NCBI RefSeq assembly: GCF_040654195.1
Contig: NZ_JBFAHM010000006.1
Location: forward strand, 372,001 to 436,000
Direction: 5' to 3'
From: Hamadaea sp013361475
GTDB lineage: Bacteria; Actinomycetota; Actinomycetes; Mycobacteriales; Micromonosporaceae
DNA length: 64,000 nt
Part shown: piece by piece, positions 51,621 through 60,224 of the stretch
Layout: the number at the start of each line of letters is the position of its first letter
Position numbering within the stretch: the stretch's first letter is position 1
The notes under the pieces: generated by a model
Database searches by the model: none
Seen by the model: only the letters and a program-made list of their open reading frames with translations
What the model was told of the DNA's origin: nothing
Program-made: the position numbers and the translations under genes

Positions 51621-52463
51621 GTGTTGAGAATTAGCGGTGTTCGCGGCATCGCCAGCAGCCTCGCCGGACTGGCGGCGATCCTCACCCTCGCGACCGCGGC
51701 CGCCGCCGACACCGTCCACAGCCTTCCCGGCGGCAACTGGAGCGTCCTGCCCGACACGACCGCGGGCGGATCGGTCGCGATCGTCCCCGGCCCCGGTACG
51801 CCGCCCGCCGGAACCGGCAGCCTCAGGCTGCACGTAGACGGAACCGCGGACCGGGCGCTGGCCGGGACGGACCTCGGCGAGCTGACGACCCGGCCCTGGT
51901 CGGCGCTGTCGGCGTCCTATTCGACCTACGTCGAGGCCGGCGGTTCGGAGTCGTTCACGCCGACGCTGCGCTTCGCCGGGTTCCAGGTCGTGACGCCGGT
52001 GCCGCAGAACTTCACCACGCTCAGCTTCGAGCCGCGGCACAACGGGACCGTCACGCCCGGCCAGTGGCAACAGTGGACCCTCGGACCCGACTCGATCGTC
52101 TGGCAGTCCACCACCACCGATGGATTCTGCGTCCAGGCCACCCGATGCACGCTGGCCGAGTTCGCGGCGCACTACCCGGCTGGGGCGTGGGGTCAGGCAC
52201 AGCTGGGCCTGGGCTCGGGCGTCGCCGGACCGGCCTACGGGTACGCCGACGCGGTGACCGTCACCGACGGCACGACCAGCCAGTTCACCGACTTCGACCC
52301 GACCCCGGCGCCCTCGGCCAGCCCGTCCGTCAAGCCGTCGCCGACCGGACCGACCCTGCCCGACACCGGAACCCAGGTCGGTACGCCGGCGCTGATCGGC
52401 GTCGGCCTCCTCGTGATGGGAGCCGCGCTCACCTTCGGGCTACGCCGCCGCCGCTTGTCGTGA
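51621..52463 (+). CDS. LPXTG cell-wall-anchored protein
   Basis: 280 aa from GTG. Signal peptide about 1-30 (ATAAAA-D), an extracellular domain of about 190 residues with two cysteines (GFCVQATRCTLAEF), a Ser/Pro linker, then the sorting signal LPDTG, a hydrophobic segment (PALIGVGLLVMGAALTFG) and RRRR. Sortase would link it to peptidoglycan. No sortase gene is in the window. The domain family is not recognised. Confidence 0.87.
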   Translation: MLRISGVRGIASSLAGLAAILTLATAAAADTVHSLPGGNWSVLPDTTAGGSVAIVPGPGTPPAGTGSLRLHVDGTADRALAGTDLGELTTRPWSALSASYSTYVEAGGSESFTPTLRFAGFQVVTPVPQNFTTLSFEPRHNGTVTPGQWQQWTLGPDSIVWQSTTTDGFCVQATRCTLAEFAAHYPAGAWGQAQLGLGSGVAGPAYGYADAVTVTDGTTSQFTDFDPTPAPSASPSVKPSPTGPTLPDTGTQVGTPALIGVGLLVMGAALTFGLRRRRLS

Positions 52464-52500
52464 CCGGGTGACGCCCGCCGTCCTGACGGGCGTCACCCGG
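52464..52500. terminator. Perfect 14-bp hairpin between convergent genes
   Basis: Arms CCGGGTGACGCCCG (52464-52477) and 52487-52500, 9-nt loop, between the LPXTG gene and the TelA-family gene. Confidence 0.85.
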
Positions 52501-52524
52501 CCGCTCAGCGGAAATCTCCGACGC

Positions 52525-53829
52525 TTAGCGGACGACGGTCGCCGAACTCTCGATCACCGAGGCCGGAATCTCCGGCGCGGCGGGCAGCTCCAACGGCTTG
52601 CGGGCCTTCGTGACCAGCTCGACGACGCTGCGGGACAGCTGCTGCGAACTGGCCGACATGGACTCCTGCGCGGTGACGATCACGGTCACCACTTCGGCTC
52701 GGGCCTGCTGGCCGAAGCGTACGGCCTCTTCGATGCCCTTGGCCTGGGCGTCGATGGAGGCGGCCACCTCCAGGATCGTCTCCGGGCGTACGGTCGGGGT
52801 CTGGATGATGCGGGCGATCTCGGGGACGGCCTTGCCCGACGCCGACGCGTACGCCGAAAGCACCTCGTTGGCGCCGTCGGCGACCGCCTGCTGCATCTGC
52901 GCCGCCTGGTTCGCCTGCAGGAGCAGTCCCCACTGGGCGATCGTCAGCTTCATCGTCGGGATGGTCAGGTTCACCAGCAGGGCGAGCCGCTGGCCGAGCC
53001 CGTAGTTGAGCAACCGGATGTTGCGGACCTGGGGCGAGGTCGACCACGCGACGAACAGCCGTTGCTGGTACTCGTTGATCCGTACCTCGATCGCCTGGAC
53101 GAACTCGGTGACCCGCGACAGTCGCTCCTCCTTGTCGCGCTTGTCGGCGTCGTTCGGGTCGATCACGATCGACCGAGCCTCGGCCACGGCGAGATCGCGT
53201 ACCAGCTCCATGACGGCGATGGCCCCCACGAGCTGGCCGATGGCGGCCTCGTTGGCCCGGTAGAGCTCGTCGCACAGCACGACGTTGCGCTTGAGCTGGT
53301 GCTGCTTCTCGACCAGCGTGCCGGCGATCCGGTCGAGCTGCTGCTCGACCGAGCGGGCCTCCTCGAAGAGCATCTCGACGAGGTCGCGGCCCTTGCGGAA
53401 GATGCCCTTGACCGCGTCCATGAACTTGTCGAAGGTCTCGCGGAGCTTGGGGTCGGTGGGGTCGTACTTGTGCCGGAACTCGCGCATCCGGTCGTTGATC
53501 TCGTGCATGATCGCGGTCAGCTCCGGGATCTTGACCGGGCCGACCTCGCGGAAGATCCGCGAGACCTGCGCGTTGACCCCGTCGATCGCGCCGGAGCCGA
53601 AGGTCGCGAGCTTGTCGGTGTCGGCGAGCATCTGCGGGTAGAGCTGCTGGGCCAGCGCCGCCGCCTGCTCCCGCTGAGCCGGGGTGAGCAGCTCGGCGCA
53701 GACGAGCTGCTTCGGCTCGCCCGCCGCGACCAGCGTGGTGATGGCCTGGTCGGCCGGGCCGACGGCGGGCTCGGCGGGACCGCCGACGATGCTGCCGAAG
53801 TCGATCGCGAGCTCGGTGGGCTGAGACAT
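52525..53829 (-). CDS. TelA-family (toxic anion resistance) protein
   Basis: 434 aa, largely helical. Conserved segments include EARSVEQQLDRIAGTLVEKQ, LKRNVVLCDELYRANEAAIG and IRLLNYGLGQRLALLVNLTI with TMKLTIAQWGLLLQA, characteristic of TelA/YceH/YaaN proteins associated with tellurite and cell-envelope stress. Its start overlaps the stop of the SBP-like gene (TGATG). Last gene of a four-gene operon with an XpaC-like protein, a pairing also found in Bacillus. Confidence 0.92.
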   Translation of the reverse strand: MSQPTELAIDFGSIVGGPAEPAVGPADQAITTLVAAGEPKQLVCAELLTPAQREQAAALAQQLYPQMLADTDKLATFGSGAIDGVNAQVSRIFREVGPVKIPELTAIMHEINDRMREFRHKYDPTDPKLRETFDKFMDAVKGIFRKGRDLVEMLFEEARSVEQQLDRIAGTLVEKQHQLKRNVVLCDELYRANEAAIGQLVGAIAVMELVRDLAVAEARSIVIDPNDADKRDKEERLSRVTEFVQAIEVRINEYQQRLFVAWSTSPQVRNIRLLNYGLGQRLALLVNLTIPTMKLTIAQWGLLLQANQAAQMQQAVADGANEVLSAYASASGKAVPEIARIIQTPTVRPETILEVAASIDAQAKGIEEAVRFGQQARAEVVTVIVTAQESMSASSQQLSRSVVELVTKARKPLELPAAPEIPASVIESSATVVR

Positions 53830-54980
53830 CAGGAGCACTCCTTCGCGTCCTTGACGCAGGCGAGCAACGCCAGGGTGACCTCGGCGTTGGGCGGGGTGGT
53901 GGTGCGGACCTGCTCGGCCAGCGGCAGATCCTTGAAGACGGACGTCTCGTTGATGCCCACCTGGACGCTGGACCGGAAGCCGTACTTCTGCCAGGCGATC
54001 TCCTGGATCTGCCGGTCCTTCATGGCCTCGATGAACCGACCGGCCGCGCCGTCCAGCGCGAGGATCGGGTGATCGCTGTAGATGGTGGGATCGGGGTAGA
54101 GGATGCGCACGTTCTTCAGCACGGCGGCGCTCGACGTGCCCATCTGCGCCACCTGCTGGATGAGTTGGTTCTCGTACCCGGCGTAGAGCGGGGCGTGGAA
54201 CTCCGCGCCCTGGGTCAGCCACTGCCGGAACCCGGCGTCGGAGCTGGCCGCCTGCAGGCCCTGCGCGTCGTACAGCGCGCGAATGGTCGGCAGCGCGCTC
54301 TTGGCCTGCGCCAGGCTCGGCGCCTGGAAGACGTCGGCCGTCGCGATGATGTTCAGCTCCAGCTGGGTCAGGGTGAAGCCGCTGTTGGAGCGGGCCGGGT
54401 CGGTGCTGGACACGGTGATCGGCCCGTGCAGGTCGGCAGCGCCCAGCGAGTCCCAGGTCTTGCGCTTCAGCACGTACTCCAGAAGCAGCTTCTTCAGGTC
54501 GACGATGTAGTACCGCTCCGACCGCTTCACCACGAGCCCGGCTTTGACCAGCGCTTCGGTCCCTTGCGGACCGGCGTAGACCACTTCCGGGGACTGGAGC
54601 ACGGTCTCGGCGCGGTATTCCCCGAAAGCGCCCTTGTGCTGGGTCTCGAAGACGTTCTGCGCGCTGGCGCTCGACGGCCACAGGCAGTCGATCTTGCGGC
54701 TCTTCAGATCCTCGGTGCTCAGCTGCACCTGGTCGTAGGAGCCCTGCGGGTTGAAGGCGACGGTGACGCCGTAGGTGTCCTTCAGGATGCGCTTGACGTC
54801 CGGGTCGGCCATCAGCTCGGTCTTCTCCGAGCCGCCGACACAGTTGACGGTGACCGCCTCCGGCTTGCCGCCGCCCTGCGGGCTACCGCCGCCGCCCCGG
54901 GTCAGCACCCAGGCGGCCGCGACGCAGACGACCAGGACGAGCACGAGCCCGATCAGGAAGCGGGGACTCGGCATTCTCAC
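53829..54980 (-). CDS. Membrane-anchored solute-binding-like protein
   Basis: 383 aa. One N-terminal membrane segment (LIGLVLVLVVCVAAAWVL), a Gly-rich linker, then a periplasmic-binding-protein fold: VTVNCVGGSEKTELMADPDV, KIDCLWPSSASAQNVFETQ and ITVSSTDPARSNSGFTLTQ. It resembles the extracellular part of the first gene in the operon but has no vWA domain. GTG 54980 is chosen because AAGGAG is 9 nt upstream; ATG 54974 is possible. No transporter genes accompany it. Confidence 0.85.
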   Translation of the reverse strand: MRMPSPRFLIGLVLVLVVCVAAAWVLTRGGGGSPQGGGKPEAVTVNCVGGSEKTELMADPDVKRILKDTYGVTVAFNPQGSYDQVQLSTEDLKSRKIDCLWPSSASAQNVFETQHKGAFGEYRAETVLQSPEVVYAGPQGTEALVKAGLVVKRSERYYIVDLKKLLLEYVLKRKTWDSLGAADLHGPITVSSTDPARSNSGFTLTQLELNIIATADVFQAPSLAQAKSALPTIRALYDAQGLQAASSDAGFRQWLTQGAEFHAPLYAGYENQLIQQVAQMGTSSAAVLKNVRILYPDPTIYSDHPILALDGAAGRFIEAMKDRQIQEIAWQKYGFRSSVQVGINETSVFKDLPLAEQVRTTTPPNAEVTLALLACVKDAKECS

Positions 54981-55050
54981 TTTCGAGCGCTCCTTCGCTA
55001 AAGGGTGGGCAGCTCAGCCCCGGCTGGCGGGCCGGCTGCGGGGGCTCCGG

Positions 55051-55644
55051 CTAGAGGGTGGGCAGCTTCGGCGGGGCCACGGTCTCCAGGTTCGCCTGGT
55101 ACTGGGCGATGTCACCGGAGTTGACCAGGCGCAGACTGTCCAGAGTGAACTGAGCGAACCGGTCGAACGCCGCCTCGCCCCCGGACATCAGCGCCGCCGG
55201 ATCGGTGTAGAACGACGGGTTCCGCTGGATGTCGAGGTACTGGGTGAGCACGCCCGACAGGCTGGTCAGGTGGGCGCCCAGTTGGCTGGCGCTGGAGTAG
55301 AGGCTGTTCGGCGACCGCGCCTTCACTCGCGACAACAGCTCGGGCGCCTGGTCACAGGCCTGCTGCAGCAGGTGCTTCGCCGTCGGGGAGGCCACGTCCT
55401 TCAGACCCCGCCGGATCTCCCGGATCGTCCGCAGCGCCTCTTCCATCTTCTTCTCGGCGTCGGCGGCGTACTCGTCGTCGGAGACCTCGCTGGGCCGCCG
55501 CGAGTCGATCATCAGGTAGAGGCCGACCGCCCCGGCCGCCGCCAACAGCGGCGACCAGAGCAGACTCCGCGTCGCGACGAACATTCCGACGAAGATCCCG
55601 ACCGCGGCGACGAGCGCGGCCCCGGCCGCCAGCTTGCCCCTCAC
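55051..55644 (-). CDS. XpaC-like (5-bromo-4-chloroindolyl phosphate hydrolysis) family protein
   Basis: 197 aa. Two membrane segments near the N-terminus (about 5-45), then a cytoplasmic helical domain with ADAEKKMEEALRTIREIRRG and HLLQQACDQAPELLSRVKAR. The XpaC family usually pairs with TelA in one operon, as here. The name comes from a phosphate-hydrolysis phenotype; enzymatic function is not proven. Start overlaps the stop of the vWA-SBP gene by 4 nt. Confidence 0.82.
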   Translation of the reverse strand: MRGKLAAGAALVAAVGIFVGMFVATRSLLWSPLLAAAGAVGLYLMIDSRRPSEVSDDEYAADAEKKMEEALRTIREIRRGLKDVASPTAKHLLQQACDQAPELLSRVKARSPNSLYSSASQLGAHLTSLSGVLTQYLDIQRNPSFYTDPAALMSGGEAAFDRFAQFTLDSLRLVNSGDIAQYQANLETVAPPKLPTL

Positions 55645-57278
55645 TTGTAGCCAGCCGCCTGCCGCAGCGCGGCCACCAGGTCGTTCTGCTGGACGAACGT
55701 CCCGCCGGTCGCGGCGGCGACCTCCGTCAGCTGGTCCGGGTCCGCGTCACTGCCGAACGCGATGGAGATCACGGGTACGCCCAGCGCCTTGATCGCGTCC
55801 AACGCGGGTCGCCGGTCGCCACCGGTGTCGGACTTCCCGTCGGACATCACGATGATCAGGCGTTTGCGGCCCGTGTCGGTGACCTTTCCCAGTTCCTCGG
55901 CGGCCCGGCGCAGGCAGGCGTACATGTTGGTGCCGCCGCCGGGCGAGTAGTCGGTGATGTGCGTGGTCAGTTCGTGCAGCTTGGCCGCGTCGTTGCCGTC
56001 CACACTCCACGGACCCTCGGTGACCTTGCTGTTGAAGATCGCGACGGTGGTGCGGTCGAGCGGCCCGGTCTGCAGGAAGTTCAGCGCGGCCTGGTCGGCG
56101 TCGAACACTTGGTGCGCGGCGTCCTCGACGCCCGTCCAGCCGTTGTTGTCCTCCATCGACCCACTGCCATCGAGGCAGTAGTACGCGTCCACCGGCTTGC
56201 GGTAGTGCGTCTGATACCGCTCGAGCGCCGCCACGATGACCGCTGCCGACGGGTACTGGATGCCCTGTTCCTTCAGGTTCGCCTGGATGCCCCAGTCCGG
56301 GTTGAACACCGTCACGTCGGGGTTGTCCAAGGTCAGCCCGATGCTGCTCGACGGACGTCGGCCGAGCTGGAGCAGCTGCTTCTTAGCCTGCTCGTCGGAC
56401 AGGAGGTACGCCTGCAGCTCGGTCAGGATCCGCCGCTTGCCCGAGTCCGCGTCAGTGCCGTGCGGCAGGAAGCCGAGCGGCGCGTCGCTGATCGCCAGCG
56501 CGCCTCGGGGGTAGACCGCGTACAGGGGTTCCTTGTTGGCCTTCACCAGTTCCTGGTTCTTCTCGATGACCAGGTCCTCGTAGGTGAACAGGGTCCGGCA
56601 GGCGTCCGGGTGCGCGAGGCACTCGTTCATCATCGTGCCGGTCGACGGGGGCGTGGCGTCCATGGCTCGGATGAACCGCGTGATGCCCTGCTCGACCGCC
56701 GGCGAGTCGAGCTGTGCCTGTGTGAGCGCCTGACCGGTGCCGTTGCCGGCGAAGTGGTTCATGAAGGCGAACAACGCGGTCGCGCCCGAGTTGGACTGCG
56801 TCGGGTTGGTCGCCCACACCTTCGTCTGTCCGGACTCGACCGCGCCAAGGATGTCGCCGATCTTCACGTCCGGCTTGCCGACGAAGCCGAGCTTCTGCAT
56901 CTCGCCGCGCCAGCCCGCGTACACGATCGGGGTCAGGAACATCGGCTTGACGTCCTGCAGCGTGCTGGCCGCGTCGCCGATCTGCGAGAACACCGAACTG
57001 GCGAACCAGTACGCGTCGTAGTCCTTGTCGCCCGCCTTGAGCAGCCGGGCCTGGTCCACCGAACCCTTCAAAGTGAACCGGCAGTCGTAACCCTTGCCCT
57101 TGCACCACGGCACGACCACGGTGTCGAGCACCTTCTGCTGCTCGGATCCCGCGACGATGCTCAGCACCTTCGGGTCGGCCGAATAGCCCTTCCCTTGGGA
57201 ATCCTCGTCGTCGCCGGTGCACCCCGTCAGCGACAACGCGGCCACGACCGCTGTCATCAGCAGTGCCCTGAGTCGCAC
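55641..57278 (-). CDS. Lipoprotein with solute-binding and vWA domains
   Basis: 545 aa. Lipobox LSLTGC (Cys20). Residues about 35-350 form a solute-binding-like domain (SIVAGSEQQKVLDTVVVPW, then VWATNPTQSNSGATALFAFM). Residues about 365-540 form a von Willebrand A domain with MIDAS DGSGSM and a later IIVMSDGKSDTGG. Both face outside. The fusion suggests metal- or ligand-dependent protein contacts at the surface. First gene of the XpaC/TelA operon. Start is GTG 57278 after GGAGGGG. Confidence 0.92.
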   Translation of the reverse strand: MRLRALLMTAVVAALSLTGCTGDDEDSQGKGYSADPKVLSIVAGSEQQKVLDTVVVPWCKGKGYDCRFTLKGSVDQARLLKAGDKDYDAYWFASSVFSQIGDAASTLQDVKPMFLTPIVYAGWRGEMQKLGFVGKPDVKIGDILGAVESGQTKVWATNPTQSNSGATALFAFMNHFAGNGTGQALTQAQLDSPAVEQGITRFIRAMDATPPSTGTMMNECLAHPDACRTLFTYEDLVIEKNQELVKANKEPLYAVYPRGALAISDAPLGFLPHGTDADSGKRRILTELQAYLLSDEQAKKQLLQLGRRPSSSIGLTLDNPDVTVFNPDWGIQANLKEQGIQYPSAAVIVAALERYQTHYRKPVDAYYCLDGSGSMEDNNGWTGVEDAAHQVFDADQAALNFLQTGPLDRTTVAIFNSKVTEGPWSVDGNDAAKLHELTTHITDYSPGGGTNMYACLRRAAEELGKVTDTGRKRLIIVMSDGKSDTGGDRRPALDAIKALGVPVISIAFGSDADPDQLTEVAAATGGTFVQQNDLVAALRQAAGYK

Positions 57279-57394
57279 CTGCCACCCCTCCCCTGTCTGC
57301 TGGAACGATTCCCTTGGTAGCAGCCTCTGACAAGGGCAAACATGGTGAACGCATAGTGAACGGCAGATGAATCGACAGGCACTCGCGCGTTATC

Positions 57395-57438
57395 CGGGAT
57401 GACGCGGCTTCGGCTAGATTCTTAAGCTCGTCATCCCG
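57395..57438. promoter_or_regulatory. Inverted repeat CGGGATGACG-N24-CGTCATCCCG
   Basis: Perfect 10-bp arms (57395-57404 and 57429-57438) in the 202-base space before the vWA-SBP operon. The centre is AT-rich (TAGATTCTTAAG), so it may be an operator or a stem near the promoter. Confidence 0.5.
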
Positions 57439-57480
57439 CATGACGCGCAACCTCACGGGGTTGCACGACAGCCAGGCGGA

Positions 57481-58680
57481 TCAGCGGGCAGGCGTGATGT
57501 CGAAGCCCTCCTTGAGCGCCAGGATCGTGCCGCGGGCGCCTTCGACGAGCGAGCGACCGTCCGATGTGGTCAGCGGCTCGTCGGCTTCGAATCGGGCCAT
57601 GATGGCACCGGGCAGCATCGTCACGCCGCGCTCCGGCAGACCGGTCACCCCGGGCGGACAGACCGGCAGCTCGTGCACGACCCCGGCGGGGCCGTCCCAG
57701 CGCAGCAGCAGATGACTACCGGGCCGAACTGCATCCGGCGCGCGAGACGGCACGCCCAGCGGTACGCCGACCAGGGCCTCCACATGCGACACGAGACAGG
57801 GCTCGTCCTGGAGTTCGCTCAGCAGCCAGGAGGATCCCTGCACCCGGGGGTTGACCTCCAGCAGGGCGATCTCGGATCCGCAGACCGCGATGTCGATTCC
57901 GAAGATTCCCCGATGGCCGAGAGTACGCAGCCACTCCCCCACGATCGCGGCGGCTTCGATCGCGGCGGTCTCCACCGCCCGGGCGAGCGGACCGCCGAAC
58001 GTGCTCCCGCAGTACGCCCCGAAGCCGAACCCCAGTTCACCGATTCCGCTGGACTGGGTGGACACCGGGAGGAGGCGTACGCCGTCGTCGTAGACGACAC
58101 CGGCCGAGTTGATCGTGACGTCTCCGGCGTACCGGGAGAACAGCCAGTGCGGGACGTGCGGCTGGCCGGTCAACGCCCGCGCCACGTCCGCCTCGACGGC
58201 GACGAGATAGGTGCCCTGACCGCCCGCCCCACTCGGCGCCTGCATGACGAACGGCGTACCGAGCTTGCGCGCCACCGTCGCGAAATCCACATCGGACGCA
58301 TCGAGGATCAGCTCCTCCGGCACGGGCAGGCCGAGGTCCCGCAGCTTCGCGCGTACCATGATCTTGTCCTCGGCGATGGGCTCGGCGACGCCCAGTGGGC
58401 TGGCCGCCAGGCGTACGCGGCCGGGCCAGGCGGCCGCTGCCGACTCCCAGGCCAGGCTGGCCCGCGGTGGGATGAGCAGCACCGGGCGGCCGTCGTCCTC
58501 GGCGCTCGCGGCGAGCACCTTCGGGACGAAGTCGGCGAGCCGGGCCACGTCCCCGAACCGCCACCGGCGGCGTACGCCGTCCAGCCGTTCCAGCGACAGA
58601 CCCGTCGTTCCCGGCGTGGCTCCGGCGTCGCCGGACAGGACGCAGATGCACGAGGGATGCCGGGTCAACGGCGCCATCAT
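57481..58680 (-). CDS. ATP-grasp domain protein
   Basis: 399 aa. N-terminal domain about 1-110, then ATP-grasp: ASDVDFATVARKLGTPFVMQ, SGAGGQGTYLVAV for the nucleotide loop, and the metal-binding GIDIAVCGSEIALLEVNPRVQGSSWL with E-x-N. Such proteins make peptide-like or other acyl bonds. Ter-type stress operons often contain ATP-grasp genes beside TelA and vWA proteins, and this gene lies 202 bp upstream of that operon on the same strand, so a link is possible. Either of two adjacent ATGs may be the start. Confidence 0.83.
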   Translation of the reverse strand: MMAPLTRHPSCICVLSGDAGATPGTTGLSLERLDGVRRRWRFGDVARLADFVPKVLAASAEDDGRPVLLIPPRASLAWESAAAAWPGRVRLAASPLGVAEPIAEDKIMVRAKLRDLGLPVPEELILDASDVDFATVARKLGTPFVMQAPSGAGGQGTYLVAVEADVARALTGQPHVPHWLFSRYAGDVTINSAGVVYDDGVRLLPVSTQSSGIGELGFGFGAYCGSTFGGPLARAVETAAIEAAAIVGEWLRTLGHRGIFGIDIAVCGSEIALLEVNPRVQGSSWLLSELQDEPCLVSHVEALVGVPLGVPSRAPDAVRPGSHLLLRWDGPAGVVHELPVCPPGVTGLPERGVTMLPGAIMARFEADEPLTTSDGRSLVEGARGTILALKEGFDITPAR

Positions 58681-58731
58681 GCCCGGGTACGCACTGGCGG
58701 TGACCAGCCGATACCCGGCCAGGCCCGAGCC

Positions 58732-58848
58732 GGGACCGCTCGATCCAGGGCCGGGACCGCTCGATCCAGGGCCGGGACCGCTCGATCCAGGGCCGGGACC
58801 GCTCGATCCAGGGCCGGGACCGCTCGATCCAGGGCCGGGACCGCTCGT
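58732..58848. repeat. 21-bp tandem repeat (minisatellite)
   Basis: Five complete identical units GGGACCGCTCGATCCAGGGCC (58732-58836) and part of a sixth run into the N gap; a diverged unit continues after it (58942-58965). Copy number is unresolved because of the gap. Confidence 0.95.
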
Positions 58849-58941
58849 NNNNNNNNNNNNNNNNNNNNNNNNNNNNNNNNNNNNNNNNNNNNNNNNNNNN
58901 NNNNNNNNNNNNNNNNNNNNNNNNNNNNNNNNNNNNNNNNN
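58849..58941. other. Assembly gap (93 N) inside the minisatellite
   Basis: Ns replace an unresolved part of the 21-bp array. Confidence 0.98.
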
Positions 58942-59111
58942 CGCTCGATCCGGAGCCGGGACCGCGAAGATCCGATGTCATGCGCGAACTGTGACGCAGC
59001 GCGCCCCCGATCGTCATCGCAGGTGGGTGGACGACAGGTGAACATTCGCCGACCGGAGGCGGACATTTCGCCCCAGCGCCGGCGCGCGGCGGAACGGTAG
59101 AGTGGATCTTC

Positions 59112-60143
59112 ATGGAGCACCGTCACCTGGGCCGAAGCGGCCTGCAGATCAGCGCGATCACCTTCGGCAGCTGGCTCACCCACGACTCGTCGGCCGCCGA
59201 CTCGGCCAAGGCGACCTTGCGTACGGCGCTCGACGCGGGGATCACCACGTTCGACACCGCCGACGTCTACGGCCGTCCGGAGTTCGGGGCCGCCGAGGAG
59301 TTGCTCGGCGACACCCTGCACGGCGTACGGCGAGAGTCCTTGGAGATCCTCACGAAGGTCTGCCTGCGTACCGGGCCGGGGGCCAACGACGAGGGCCTGT
59401 CGCGCAAGCACATCCTCGAGAGCTGCCACGCTTCGCTACGCCGGTTACGCACCGACTACGTCGACCTCTATCAGGCGCACCGGTTCGACCCGAACACTCC
59501 GCTCGAGGAGACGATGACCGCCTTCGCCGACCTGGTACGCCAGGGCAAGGCGCTCTACATCGGAGTGTCGGAGTGGACGGCCGCGCAGATCGAGGCGGGC
59601 GCGGCGCTGGCCCGGGAGTTGCGCGTACCGCTCATCTCCAACCAGCCGCAGTACTCGATGCTCTGGCGGGTGATCGAGGCCGAGGTCGTCCCGGCCGGTC
59701 AGGCGGCCGGGCTCGGCCAGATCGTCTTCTCGCCCGTCGCTCAGGGCGCGCTGACCGGCAAGTATCTGCCCGGCACCCAGCCGCCCGCCGATTCCCGGGC
59801 CGCCTCCGAGAAGGGATCGGCCTTCGTCGGCCGGTACCTGGCCAACCCGGTCCTCACCGCGGTGCAGCGACTCAAGCCGATCGCCGACGACTACGGCGTC
59901 TCCCTTGCCCAGCTCGCGGTGGCCTGGGTGCTCAGCCGTCCCGGAGTCAGCGCGGCGATCATCGGCGCCTCCCGGCCGGAACAGGTGGCCGAGAACGTGG
60001 CCGCGGTCGACGTCAAGCTCGACGAGGCGGCGCTGGCCCGCATCGACGCCGCGCTCGTCGACCCGGTGCACGGCGACCTCGTCGAACGCGATCCGGCCAA
60101 GACCGCCCGACCGTTTGACGTCATGCCCGCCTGGCGCTACTGA
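59112..60143 (+). CDS. Aldo/keto reductase
   Basis: 343 aa TIM-barrel oxidoreductase of the voltage-gated-K-channel-beta/YghZ subgroup. MEHRHLGRSGLQISAITFGS, then FDTADVYGRPEFGAAEELLG (catalytic Asp and Tyr), EILTKV (Lys) and DYVDLYQAHRFD (His). IIGASRPEQVAENV binds the NADPH phosphate. The carbonyl substrate is unknown. It ends 8 nt before a 73-bp palindrome. Confidence 0.95.
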   Translation: MEHRHLGRSGLQISAITFGSWLTHDSSAADSAKATLRTALDAGITTFDTADVYGRPEFGAAEELLGDTLHGVRRESLEILTKVCLRTGPGANDEGLSRKHILESCHASLRRLRTDYVDLYQAHRFDPNTPLEETMTAFADLVRQGKALYIGVSEWTAAQIEAGAALARELRVPLISNQPQYSMLWRVIEAEVVPAGQAAGLGQIVFSPVAQGALTGKYLPGTQPPADSRAASEKGSAFVGRYLANPVLTAVQRLKPIADDYGVSLAQLAVAWVLSRPGVSAAIIGASRPEQVAENVAAVDVKLDEAALARIDAALVDPVHGDLVERDPAKTARPFDVMPAWRY

Positions 60144-60151
60144 CGTCTTCA

Positions 60152-60224
60152 AGATCATTGCGTCAGCCATGCGGTTTCGACGGACATTTCGCCGCGTGAA
60201 GCAGCATGGCTGACGCAATGATCA
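60152..60224. repeat. 73-bp palindromic element, copy 6
   Basis: Starts AGATCATTGCGTCAGCCATG and ends with TGATCA at 60219-60224, whose TCA (60222-60224) is the TGA stop of the DinB-like gene on the minus strand. Differs from copy 5 by paired stem changes (C/G to T/A). Confidence 0.95.

Larger units (their letters stand above)
58681..59111. other. Intergenic region with minisatellite and assembly gap, no gene seen
   Basis: 431 bases between divergent ATP-grasp and aldo/keto reductase genes. It holds the 21-bp repeat array, 93 Ns, and GGCGGACATTTCGCC (59058-59072), which matches the loop of the 73-bp elements. Confidence 0.85.

Noticed and set aside
58732..58965. CRISPR array
   Set aside because: The 21-bp units are contiguous with no variable spacers and no cas genes are present; it is a minisatellite.
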